Positions 35,544 through 43,336 of a DNA stretch of 64,000 bases are shown piece by piece. The position numbers and the translations under genes were made by a program. The notes beneath the pieces were generated by a model. That model worked only from the letters and a program-made list of their open reading frames with translations, searched no databases and was not told the DNA's origin. The DNA is taken from assembly GCF_025336545.1 (NCBI RefSeq), contig NZ_JAODBU010000002.1, forward strand, positions 124,001 to 188,000. Reading direction: 5' to 3'. Each line of letters opens with the position of its first letter. The first letter of the stretch is position 1. Origin of the DNA: Eubacterium_U album (GTDB lineage: Bacteria > Bacillota > Clostridia > Lachnospirales > Lachnospiraceae).

Positions 35544-35665
35544 TTTCAATAAAATATTTTTGTGTCAGGTTTTAATTTGCAAATCTTTAAAGTTAATTTG
35601 CAACAACACTTTTGCAAAGCTGATATCACTCTTATTTATAAAAATATCAGCATAATAAATTATAA

Positions 35666-35702
35666 AAAATAGGATGAGACAATTATGTTCCATCCTATTT
35701 CT
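35666..35702. terminator. Bidirectional terminator, 35115 gene and nadE
   Basis: AATAGGATG pairs with CATCCTATT; T-runs on both strands (TTTTTT on the minus strand, TTTCTATTATT on the plus). It sits between two converging genes. Confidence 0.85.
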
Positions 35703-35779
35703 ATTATTAATATACAAAATTTTATTTTATGGAAATTATTCATGTACAAATAATTTCGCATACATATTATTTGCTATAA

Positions 35780-37867
35780 TTACTCTAATTCTTCTAACCA
35801 CTCACGTACTACTGCATCACTTGGCATTCTCAAATCTCCTCTAGGTGAAACCGCAACGCTTCCTACCTTTGGTCCGTCAGGAAGGCATGAACGTTTAAAC
35901 TGCTGCGAAAAGAATCTTCTGTAAAATGTCTTTAACCATTTCAAAATAGTTTCTTTATCATATTTTCCATCAAATGCGTGTTCAGCTAAATATAATACCT
36001 TCTTAGGTTCAAATCCAAATCTTAAAATATAATATAAGAAAAAGTCATGCAATTCATATGGTCCAACTACATCCTCTGTTTTCTGTGCTATTTTTCCATT
36101 CTTAGTAGGTGGCAGTAATTCAGGACTTACAGGTGTATCTAGCACATCAAATAAAATGTCTGCTAATTTCTTTACTCCACATGTGTCTGCAAAATAATGA
36201 ACTAAATGTCTTACCAACGTTTTCGGGACTCCCGCATTTACACCATACATAGACATATGGTCTCCATTATAAGTAGCCCATCCTAATGCAAGTTCCGACA
36301 TATCTCCTGTTCCAATAACCATTCCATTATATTCATTTGCAAAATCCATAAGCAAATAAGTTCTTTGTCTTGCCTGTGCATTTTCATAAGTAATGTCGTG
36401 ATTATCTATACTATGTCCTAACTGTTTTAAATGAAGTGTTACTGCATCAGCAATATTTACTTCTTTTAGTTCACATCCAAGTTCTTTTACAAGTGTAACT
36501 GCATTATTATATGTTCTGTCAGTTGTACCAAATCCCGGCATTGTAACTGCAATTATGTTGCTTCTGTCAATATTAAGTGCATCAAATGCCCTTACGGTAA
36601 CAAGCAGTGCCAATGTGGAATCAAGTCCACCTGATATTCCTATAACTGCATTTTTACAATTAGTATGTTCTAAACGTTTCTTAAGTCCCATTGTCTGAAT
36701 TGTAAGAATTTCTTCACATCTCTTATTTCTCTTTTCTTCATCCTTTGGTACAAATGGTGTATTATCAATTTCTCTTGAAAGTTCAAATTCTTCTAATTCT
36801 AAATCAATTTCACATATTTCATAATCGTCGTCACTAACTGCTGTAAATGTATTCATTCTTTGTCTTTCTGCAGCCAATTTTTCCAAATCTATCTCAGCAT
36901 ATACTGTTTCATTTGTAAATCTTTTTGCCTCTGCTAAGATTGTTCCATTTTCAGCTATCATATTATGTGCCGCAAATACTAAATCAGTAGAAGATTCCCC
37001 CTCTCCTGCATCAGCATACAAATAAGCTGATATTGTTCTTGCTGACTGTCCTGCCACAAGATTTTTACGATAATTATCTTTTCCTGTTACTTCATCACTT
37101 GCTGAAAGATTAGCTATAACTGTTGCTCCTGCCATAGCATAATTTGTGCTAGGTGGATTTGGCACCCATAAATCTTCACATATCTCTATTGCAAATTTAA
37201 AGTTTTCTATATTTACACAGTCAAAAAGTATGTTTGTTCCAAATGGGATTTCATCATCATAATCATCATCCCAATCTTCATCATCTTCTTCATCATCTTC
37301 TTCATCATCTTCCCAGTCGTCTTCATCAAAGTCATCCTGATTATGTTTAAAATCAACTTTGCCATTCTCTGTCATATATATTTTATAATCAAAACCTTCT
37401 TTGCAGTTTTCTTCTAAACTCCATTCATCCTTAGTAACTTCAAATGAAACATATCCTTCAACACCTTTTCCTGATACAAAATGTCTTGCTTCATAAAACT
37501 CGGAATAATTAGGTATATATGACTTAGGTACAATTCCAAGTATCTCTCCATCATAAACAACTGCCGCAACATTGTATAACTTGCCATTATATACCAATGG
37601 GAGTCCGACTATAGCTACAATTTCTTTATCTTCACAATGTTTTGCTATTGCCACCAACTTTTTCTTTGCATTTTTTAGCATGTGCTGCTGCCAGAACAAA
37701 TCGCTGCATGTATATCCCGTAATACATAATTCAGGGAATACAACAAACTGTGCTCCATTATCATAAACTTCATCAATTAATTTACATATCTCTTTAGCGT
37801 TATATTCACAATCTCCTACTTTAATTTTAGGAGTTGCGCACGCAACCTTTATAAATCCGTTATTCAT
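35780..37867 (-). CDS. nadE: Glutamine-dependent NAD synthetase with acidic insert
   Basis: 695 residues. It makes NAD from nicotinic acid adenine dinucleotide, ATP and glutamine. The N-terminal nitrilase-type glutaminase has the triad Glu46 (FPELCITGY), Lys115 (VPKSYIPNY) and Cys230 (EICEDLWVP). The synthetase domain has the PP-loop GISGGLDST (410-418), TGDMSELALGWATY and a C-terminal PPTKNGKIAQKTED. Residues about 178-206 are an almost pure Asp/Glu/Trp insert just before the glutaminase strand NILFDC; I know of no function for this run in the family. Promoter at 37931-37960. A tunnel normally carries ammonia between domains, so the insert might lie on the surface. Confidence 0.95.
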   Translation of the reverse strand: MNNGFIKVACATPKIKVGDCEYNAKEICKLIDEVYDNGAQFVVFPELCITGYTCSDLFWQQHMLKNAKKKLVAIAKHCEDKEIVAIVGLPLVYNGKLYNVAAVVYDGEILGIVPKSYIPNYSEFYEARHFVSGKGVEGYVSFEVTKDEWSLEENCKEGFDYKIYMTENGKVDFKHNQDDFDEDDWEDDEEDDEEDDEDWDDDYDDEIPFGTNILFDCVNIENFKFAIEICEDLWVPNPPSTNYAMAGATVIANLSASDEVTGKDNYRKNLVAGQSARTISAYLYADAGEGESSTDLVFAAHNMIAENGTILAEAKRFTNETVYAEIDLEKLAAERQRMNTFTAVSDDDYEICEIDLELEEFELSREIDNTPFVPKDEEKRNKRCEEILTIQTMGLKKRLEHTNCKNAVIGISGGLDSTLALLVTVRAFDALNIDRSNIIAVTMPGFGTTDRTYNNAVTLVKELGCELKEVNIADAVTLHLKQLGHSIDNHDITYENAQARQRTYLLMDFANEYNGMVIGTGDMSELALGWATYNGDHMSMYGVNAGVPKTLVRHLVHYFADTCGVKKLADILFDVLDTPVSPELLPPTKNGKIAQKTEDVVGPYELHDFFLYYILRFGFEPKKVLYLAEHAFDGKYDKETILKWLKTFYRRFFSQQFKRSCLPDGPKVGSVAVSPRGDLRMPSDAVVREWLEELE

Positions 37868-37930
37868 GTCAATCCATATCTCCTGTGTTATATATTCGTG
37901 AATTAATATTTTAATACACGCTTACCTCTA

Positions 37931-37960
37931 ATGATACCCCATTGTCAAATTTATTGTCAA
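37931..37960 (-). promoter_or_regulatory. Promoter of nadE
   Basis: Minus strand: TTGACA (37960-37955), 18 bp, TATCAT (37936-37931). A second TTGACA lies in the spacer but has no matching -10. Confidence 0.65.
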
Positions 37961-38140
37961 CATTTCACGTAAATTGTCTCTTTTTATATTGCTTTTTATG
38001 ATATACATTTAATGAATGTCCAATTTTAATTAATTATATACCTATTTTTTATAATCTTAATGTATACCTATTTTTTAATATACATTCAACGTAATGCTTT
38101 TTATGTTATATTCATGATTTTGTCATAAATAACAGAACAA

Positions 38141-38184
38141 GAAACGCCTAATATCAAATTTATTTTTTGATATCAGAGCGTTTC
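38141..38184 (-). terminator. Interrupted hairpin, probable terminator of the amidase gene
   Basis: Minus strand: GAAACGC-tct-GATATCAAA pairs with TTTGATAT-tag-GCGTTTC, a long stem with an internal 3x3 loop, then TTGTTCTG. About 130 bases past the amidase stop. The T-run is weak. Confidence 0.55.
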
Positions 38185-38259
38185 CATAAGTTATTATTTA
38201 AATGAAAAATTAAATATAGAAGTCTTAAAACTATTCATAATAACTCTATATATTAACCG

Positions 38260-38308
38260 AGCATCGCATCCGTCAGGAAAAAAGTCGAAAACTTTTGACC
38301 CCAACATC
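38260..38308. repeat. Dispersed palindromic repeat, copy D
   Basis: On the minus strand GATGTTGGGGTCAAAAG begins just past the amidase stop codon and the element ends with GATGCGATGC. The first 17 bases are nearly identical to copy B. Confidence 0.6.
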
Positions 38309-38314
38309 TCTATA

Positions 38315-39088
38315 TTAATATCTTCTTGGAATAAATGTGTTATATCCTACATTTCTTAAATTCATTTCCATCATCGCAGCATTATCAATATCATCAAACA
38401 CTCCAACCTGTACCTTATACAATCCGTTCTCAAATATGACATCTGCCGGATACCCCTGTTGTCTTAATTTATACGCCATATTATTTGCTAACTGTCTGTT
38501 TCTAAATGCACCAACCTGTACTGTATATGTGTTTCCATCAGCATCCTTCGTATCATAATTTTCAAGAGTTTCCATTATTGCACATGCTATTGCATTTGCT
38601 ATTTCATAGAATTTTTCATCAAATAATTTATTATCACTATCTGAATTAATGAAGCCTGCTTCTATTAATACTGCCGGCATCTTTGTTCTTTTTAAAACTA
38701 CTAAATTAGGTCTTTCAACGACTCCTTTATCTTCAAATCCTATCTTTGTAAGATTTGCATTAATATTTCTGGCAAGTTGTGATTTTAAGCCACTGTCATC
38801 ATATACTAAACTCTGCACTCCACTATACTGATTTGCTGTAGGCGCAGAATTTCTATGAAATGATACAAATAAATCTGCTCCTGTATTATTTGCCTTAGTT
38901 GCTTTTTCAAATGGGGTATCATAGACATCTGATGTTCTTGTAAATTCTACATCATATCCATTATTTCTTAAAATCTCCCCTACCGCTGTAGCAAGTCGTA
39001 ACGCATCATCTTTCTCCTGTCTGCCTTCATAAACGGCCCCGGGGTCTGTTCCACCATGTCCCGGGTCCAACATAATTTTATAAGCCAT
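38315..39088 (-). CDS. N-acetylmuramoyl-L-alanine amidase with SPOR domain (CwlC-like)
   Basis: 257 residues from the ATG at 39088, 5 bases after AAGG; a GTG two codons upstream is less likely. The Amidase_3 domain (1-180) begins at once with KIMLDPGHGGTDPGAVYEG (zinc His), has the second zinc His in DLFVSFHRNSAP, and the catalytic Glu in AVLIEAGFINSDSD. A SPOR domain follows (about 185-257; YTVQVGAFRNRQLANNMAYK and LYKVQVGVFDD). It cleaves the bond between muramic acid and the stem peptide. There is no signal peptide, as in the sporulation amidase CwlC, which lyses the mother cell from inside, or phage lysins. Presence of sporulation genes nearby and no phage genes favours CwlC-like. Confidence 0.9.
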   Translation of the reverse strand: MAYKIMLDPGHGGTDPGAVYEGRQEKDDALRLATAVGEILRNNGYDVEFTRTSDVYDTPFEKATKANNTGADLFVSFHRNSAPTANQYSGVQSLVYDDSGLKSQLARNINANLTKIGFEDKGVVERPNLVVLKRTKMPAVLIEAGFINSDSDNKLFDEKFYEIANAIACAIMETLENYDTKDADGNTYTVQVGAFRNRQLANNMAYKLRQQGYPADVIFENGLYKVQVGVFDDIDNAAMMEMNLRNVGYNTFIPRRY

Positions 39089-39153
39089 AAACACCTTAAT
39101 AACAAATTCGTTATCATATAGTATGCTTATGGCTTACCAAAAATACCTATATT

Positions 39154-39504
39154 TTATTTTTTGTTTACATTTGTTTCGTTATTGTTCTGATTATCTCTTG
39201 CACCGTTTATGATGTCATCTCCTGCATCTTCAACACCATCGATAACATCATCCACTACATCATCTGCAACTCCGTCACCATTTGTATCAGTTGAACTATT
39301 TACGTTTCCTGATCTTCTTGTTGTTTCGTTTCTGTCTGTTCTATTTGTTGTAGTCTCTGTTGTCATTTCATTTGTTGTTTCTACAGTTTCATTCATTGAT
39401 TCATTCATTTCATCGTTTGCTGCATCATTATTTCCACAGCCTACAAATCCAACCATTGAAAGCATCATTACAAATGCTACTAAGTATTTTTTAATATTGT
39501 TCAT
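39154..39504 (-). CDS. Small lipoprotein with Ca-binding-like motif
   Basis: 116 residues from the ATG at 39504, 5 bases after GGAGG. The N-terminus MNNIKKYLVAFVMMLSMVGF runs into VGCG, a lipobox with lipidated Cys. The mature chain is low complexity: an Asn/Glu/Met stretch, a Thr-rich stretch with TTETTT, then DTNGDGVADD, an EF-hand or type-3-repeat-like calcium loop, and DDVIDGVEDAGDDIINGARDN. Acidic, surface-exposed and of unknown function; short lipoproteins of this kind are common in Lachnospiraceae. It is 66 bases upstream of the amidase, in the same orientation, so probably co-transcribed. Confidence 0.75.
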   Translation of the reverse strand: MNNIKKYLVAFVMMLSMVGFVGCGNNDAANDEMNESMNETVETTNEMTTETTTNRTDRNETTRRSGNVNSSTDTNGDGVADDVVDDVIDGVEDAGDDIINGARDNQNNNETNVNKK

Positions 39505-39618
39505 AATAACCTCCATAAAAGTTTTTACATCATTTATTATGAACACTTTTACAAAAATTATAAAAATATATAAAAAAATAGAAATAATTTAATTTGAAAT
39601 CAATATAAATTGAGTTCG

Positions 39619-39662
39619 GCAAAAATCATTTCTATTTTTAAAATATTAAAATGGCATGATTT
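39619..39662 (-). terminator. Terminator of dapA-dapB
   Basis: Minus strand: AAATCAT...ATGATTTTT with a second internal pair ATTTT/AAAAT, about 90 bases after dapB. AU-rich, so moderate strength. Confidence 0.5.
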
Positions 39663-39748
39663 CGAAAGTTCATAGTTCATAGTTCTTAGCATTAGCAAAG
39701 TAACTTTAACTTTCATTTTCCATTCTTTTATACATAACTTTATTCGAT

Positions 39749-40504
39749 TTAATTTAATACATCAGCCATGTTATACATTCCTGTTTCTTTAGAAGCAAGA
39801 TATTTAGCTGCATCAACAGCACCTTTTGCAAATACTGCTCTTGAGTAAGCTGTATGCTTAATTTCAATTACTTCATCAATTCCTGCATATATAACTTCAT
39901 GTTCACCTACAATTGTTCCACCTCTTACTGCTGAGATTCCAATTTCCTTTTCAGGTCTCTTTTCTCTTCTGCTGCTTCTATCATATGTATAATCATATTC
40001 GTTGTTTAAAACCTGATTAATACAATCTGCAAGTGCTAATGCTGTTCCGCTTGGAGCATCTAATTTCTGATTATGATGCTTTTCCACTATTTCAATATCA
40101 TATCCTCTGTTGGCTAACACTTCTGTTGCAACTTTTAAAATCTTCATTAATGTGTTAATTCCTAAAGACATATTTGCTGATTTTAAAATAGCAACTTTTT
40201 CACTTGCCTTCTGAACATTATCTAACTGTTCTGATGTAAGACCTGTTGTGCACAAAACAACCGGAATTTTCTTTTCTACTGCATACTTTAATAAATCATC
40301 TATTGCACTAGCTGTTGAAAAATCAATAATTACATCTGCATCAACATTACAGTCAAAAATATTTGTGAAAACAGGATAATCATTTGCCACTTTGTCATAA
40401 GCATCAATTCCTGCGACAATCTGTACGTCTGTATCTTTATTAGCTATATCAGTAATCATTCTTCCCATTCTACCGTTACAGCCATTCATAATTATGTTTG
40501 TCAT
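39749..40504 (-). CDS. dapB: 4-hydroxy-tetrahydrodipicolinate reductase
   Basis: 251 residues, full length. Using NAD(P)H it reduces the product of DapA to tetrahydrodipicolinate, the branch to lysine, meso-diaminopimelate and dipicolinate. The Rossmann motif NGCNGRMGRMI is at the N-terminus, VIDFSTASA and CTTGLT in the middle, and the catalytic His/Lys motif EKHHNQKLDAPSGTAL. The C-terminal substrate helix ends AVDAAKYL. It follows dapA by 21 bases, so both are under the lysine riboswitch. Confidence 0.96.
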   Translation of the reverse strand: MTNIIMNGCNGRMGRMITDIANKDTDVQIVAGIDAYDKVANDYPVFTNIFDCNVDADVIIDFSTASAIDDLLKYAVEKKIPVVLCTTGLTSEQLDNVQKASEKVAILKSANMSLGINTLMKILKVATEVLANRGYDIEIVEKHHNQKLDAPSGTALALADCINQVLNNEYDYTYDRSSRREKRPEKEIGISAVRGGTIVGEHEVIYAGIDEVIEIKHTAYSRAVFAKGAVDAAKYLASKETGMYNMADVLN

Positions 40505-40525
40505 CCTTACCTCCGTATGAAAGCT

Positions 40526-41410
40526 TTATAAAATTCCGTAATTCTCCATTGCTTTTCTTAATCTTTCTTTGTTAGCATCTGTCATTTCTGTTAAAGGAGC
40601 TCTAAGTGAACCGGCCTTATATCCTAACATATTCATTGCTGCTTTTACAGGGATTGGATTAACTTCACAGAATAATGCATCAATTAATTCAATTGCTTCT
40701 AACTGAATCTTCTGTGCCTTTTCAATATCTCCATCCATATATGATGCTACCATATCATGAACTTTAGCAGGTGCTACATTTGACCAAACTGAAATAACAC
40801 CCTTTCCGCCTAATGATAACAATGGAAGAACCTGGTCGTCATTTCCTGAATAGATATCAAGACATCCATCTGCAAGTGATGCTAACTTAGCTACCTGTGA
40901 AATATTTCCTGATGCTTCTTTAATTGCAACTACATTCTTTACTTCTTTTGCAATCTTAACTGCTGTTTCAGGAAGGATGTTTGTTCCTGTTCTTGATGGT
41001 ACATTATACATAATAATAGGAATATTTACTGCGTCTGAAATATCCTTATAATACTGATATAATCCACCCTGAGTAGCTTTATTATAATATGGCGTAACAC
41101 ATAATAATCCGTCTGCACCAACTTCCTGTGCCTGTTTAGCAAGGTTGACTGCTTCTCTTGTACAGTTAGAACCTGTTCCTGCAATTACAGGAATACGCTT
41201 AGCTGTCTTATCTACTGCATATTTAATGCATTTAATATGTTCTTCATCATTCATTGTTGAAGATTCACCTGTTGTTCCACAAATAATAATTGCATCTGTG
41301 CCTCCGGCAATCTGATTTTCAATTATTCGTCCTAATTCATCATAATTAATTGAACCATCTTCATTCATAGGTGTAATAATTGCTACACCTGCACCTGTAA
41401 AAATTGACAT
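40526..41410 (-). CDS. dapA: 4-hydroxy-tetrahydrodipicolinate synthase
   Basis: 294 residues from the ATG at 41410, 6 bases after AAGGAGG; an upstream in-frame ATG at 41428 is less likely. A TIM-barrel aldolase condensing pyruvate with aspartate semialdehyde. Motifs: ICGTTGESSTMNDEEH, TPYYNKATQGGLYQYY (with the proton-relay Tyr), YNVPSRTGTNI and the Schiff-base Lys in VAIKEASGN. First enzyme of the lysine branch and first gene after the lysine riboswitch, with dapB next. Confidence 0.96.
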   Translation of the reverse strand: MSIFTGAGVAIITPMNEDGSINYDELGRIIENQIAGGTDAIIICGTTGESSTMNDEEHIKCIKYAVDKTAKRIPVIAGTGSNCTREAVNLAKQAQEVGADGLLCVTPYYNKATQGGLYQYYKDISDAVNIPIIMYNVPSRTGTNILPETAVKIAKEVKNVVAIKEASGNISQVAKLASLADGCLDIYSGNDDQVLPLLSLGGKGVISVWSNVAPAKVHDMVASYMDGDIEKAQKIQLEAIELIDALFCEVNPIPVKAAMNMLGYKAGSLRAPLTEMTDANKERLRKAMENYGIL

Positions 41411-41514
41411 TTTAATGTCCTCCTTCATAATCTTAATCCCATTATTTACACCACTTATTTATATACAATCTCTCCGTAACTATCTTTTGTAAAATAAATT
41501 TAATAGTTACATGC

Positions 41515-41740
41515 GTAATAAAAGGGACCACGTGGTGTGCTCCCTAAAAGTATCGCTTCGATGCTTATAAGTAGCTCTCCATCAGGGTACTTCCTAATGA
41601 CAGTTATATGGCTCTTAACCATATACCCAAGAATTCATCTCCGGAATGAATCCTTTCGGCGCCACATCCTTTCCTCTGTAATCATCTGCCTCCGGGACAT
41701 CATACAGTTTACTAATAAGTAGCGCAACCTCTACTATCAT
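41515..41740 (-). promoter_or_regulatory. Lysine riboswitch (L-box) with terminator
   Basis: Read on the minus strand, the leader has the L-box core: AGTAGAGGTTGCGCTAC at the 5' side, AAAGGATGTGGCGCCGAAAG, then AACTGTCATTAGGAAGTACC and CTGATGGAGAGCTACTTAT, with P1 formed by ATAGTAG and CTACTTAT (41737 and 41574-41567 ends). Then a small hairpin ATCGAAGCGAT and the terminator AGGGA-g-CAC...GTG-g-TCCCTTTTATT (41545-41515). It precedes dapA, the expected target, and would end transcription when lysine binds. Core motifs recognised by eye. Confidence 0.9.
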
Positions 41741-41748
41741 TTAAAACA

Positions 41749-41777
41749 ATAATAGCACTCCACATTATATAAGTCAA
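41749..41777 (-). promoter_or_regulatory. dapA promoter
   Basis: Minus strand: TTGACT (41777-41772), 17 bp, TATTAT (41754-41749), leading straight into the riboswitch about 10 bases later. Confidence 0.8.
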
Positions 41778-41856
41778 CCTAATTCACCTCTTTACAAATA
41801 GCGGTAAATTATATTTCCCCTCCTTATATAATATGGTCATATTGCTATATTGTCTA

Positions 41857-43167
41857 TCATTTTATCAAAATATCTTTAATATCATTTTCTTTTATTACAT
41901 CTACGGAATCATCCTGATATCCGGCAGGTATACCTACACTTGAATACAATTTACCAAGTTCAGTAAATTCCCCTGTTGAAATGTCATACAATGCTGATGC
42001 TCCATTTCTTGAATCTTTGCTTCCAAATGAAAACCATGCATATCTTTCTACATAATCTCTTTCTTCTAATCCCGGTATTACACCTTTCATATATCCAATA
42101 ACAGCATCTAACTGCTCCTGATTTTTTCCCGGGTCTCCTGATATTGCAAACTCCGTAATCCAAATCGGCTTATGATACATTTCATATGTCTGGTCAATCA
42201 AATCTAAAAATGCCTGAACACCTTCATCACTATACCAGTTCCAATAATGATGTAACGCAATAAAATCTATACTAAGATTATCATCTGCATCAATCTGCTC
42301 CATAAACGGCTGAAACCAGTCTTTTGACCACGGAGGGCATAATGCTGTTGCCGGTGAACTTATCTGTATGCCTTTATTCATAAAATCAGGCCATGCATCT
42401 ACAACTTCATCAACTGTTAAATTTGCCTGGTCCGTAAAATCAGGCTCATTATATGCCAACAAATATTTATATCCCATTTTTTTTAGTCTTTCTATCATAG
42501 TTGCCTCTGTTGAGCCATAAGTCCACATCATAGGTATATACTCCATATTTTCAAATGAATAATAATTAAATGGTGTAATATCCCAATTGTAATACCATGA
42601 TGCATTCATCTTATCTGCTGCAAGTTCTCTTGACATATCCTTATTTACACATAAACCTTTTTTTGAAATATAAATTGTAAATACATCTGAATATATTTTA
42701 CTTCCGTTATCGTAATCAGCTTCTATGTATATTTCATAAGAATTTGTTTTTGTGCAGTGAAATTCTACTGTAGCAACAGATGCTATATCTGATATGGATT
42801 CTTCTTTTTTTGTCATATCTTCCAGCTTCATTCCTGAAACAAAACCTTCATCTTCTTTTTCCTCTTTTGCAAATTCATCCGGCTTTATGGTAAATTTATT
42901 TTCTCCATCTATATAAATATTATATTCGTTTACTTTGCCATATTTTTCACTGTTTTCATATATATCTTCTAAATTTGCAATTGTAATGTCTATGTTTCCC
43001 GCGCCTATCATCTTTCCCGGGGTTGGATTAACAAGTGCATTTTCTTTCCATTTAATCAGTGTATCTTCTTTTTTACTATTATCATTTACAAATATACCCA
43101 CAATTCCTATTGCCGCTCCAAAACAGCACATAATAATTGCAGCAATTAATTTCTTAATATTTTTCAT
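41857..43167 (-). CDS. GH128-type beta-1,3-glucanase, membrane-anchored
   Basis: 436 residues; ATG at 43167 with AAGGGA upstream. An N-terminal hydrophobic segment (about 8-27) is a signal anchor or uncleaved signal. An Ig-like region (about 50-180) is longer than in its relatives and contains a charged Lys/Glu insert. The catalytic Glyco_hydro_cc (GH128) barrel follows: SWYYNWDITPF, YIPMMWTYGS, LLAYNEPDFTDQANLT (acid/base Glu241), IDFIALHHYW, KPIWITEFAISGD (nucleophile Glu339) and VERYAWFSFGSKD. The family cleaves beta-1,3-glucans. Unlike the other three GH128s here it has no basic Fn3 tail, so it may act as the cell-anchored finisher. Last gene of the cluster. Confidence 0.88.
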   Translation of the reverse strand: MKNIKKLIAAIIMCCFGAAIGIVGIFVNDNSKKEDTLIKWKENALVNPTPGKMIGAGNIDITIANLEDIYENSEKYGKVNEYNIYIDGENKFTIKPDEFAKEEKEDEGFVSGMKLEDMTKKEESISDIASVATVEFHCTKTNSYEIYIEADYDNGSKIYSDVFTIYISKKGLCVNKDMSRELAADKMNASWYYNWDITPFNYYSFENMEYIPMMWTYGSTEATMIERLKKMGYKYLLAYNEPDFTDQANLTVDEVVDAWPDFMNKGIQISSPATALCPPWSKDWFQPFMEQIDADDNLSIDFIALHHYWNWYSDEGVQAFLDLIDQTYEMYHKPIWITEFAISGDPGKNQEQLDAVIGYMKGVIPGLEERDYVERYAWFSFGSKDSRNGASALYDISTGEFTELGKLYSSVGIPAGYQDDSVDVIKENDIKDILIK

Positions 43168-43205
43168 TGATTTTCCCTTAATATACCTTAATCCCTTCAA
43201 TTTTT

Positions 43206-43252
43206 AAGCCATAAATACAATTATAAATTTCAATATGTATTTATGGCTTTAT
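43206..43252. terminator. Hairpin between GH128 genes
   Basis: AAGCCATAAATAC pairs perfectly with GTATTTATGGCTT. The T-run (TTTATTCTTATT) is on the plus strand, while the minus strand continues AAAAATT, so termination on the gene's own strand is doubtful; mRNA processing or stabilisation is possible. Confidence 0.5.
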
Positions 43253-43336
43253 TCTTATTCATAATTTGTCTATAAAACTTTTAGTTTTATTCTTTGTAAC
43301 ATATTATTGGACTTTAAATATTTACTCAAATCTGTA

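Larger units (their letters stand above)
37868..38314. other. Intergenic region between nadE and the amidase gene
   Basis: 447 bases. It contains the nadE promoter (37931-37960), an AT-rich stretch with two copies of TATACCTATTTTTTA (about 38036 and 38062), a strong interrupted hairpin (38141-38184) and repeat copy D (38260-38308). No small gene with a ribosome site was found. Confidence 0.55.
41411..41856. other. dapA leader and upstream intergenic region
   Basis: 446 bases holding the lysine riboswitch with its terminator (41515-41740), the promoter (41749-41777) and, from 41778 to 41856, the end of the GH128 transcript: a weak imperfect hairpin AATT-ACC-CT with no T-run, plus an unused AGGAGGGG. 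Confidence 0.6.

Noticed and set aside
38036..38080. Direct repeat TATACCTATTTTTTA in the nadE-amidase gap
   Set aside because: Only two copies in very AT-rich DNA; too weak to call an element.
38315..39088. Phage endolysin / prophage remnant
   Set aside because: No holin, tail, capsid or integrase gene is near; the SPOR domain and CwlC-like layout with sporulation genes are a better match.
41515..41740. T-box leader upstream of dapA
   Set aside because: No T-box motif (AGGGTGGNACCGCG type) or specifier loop is seen; the L-box core motifs fit instead.
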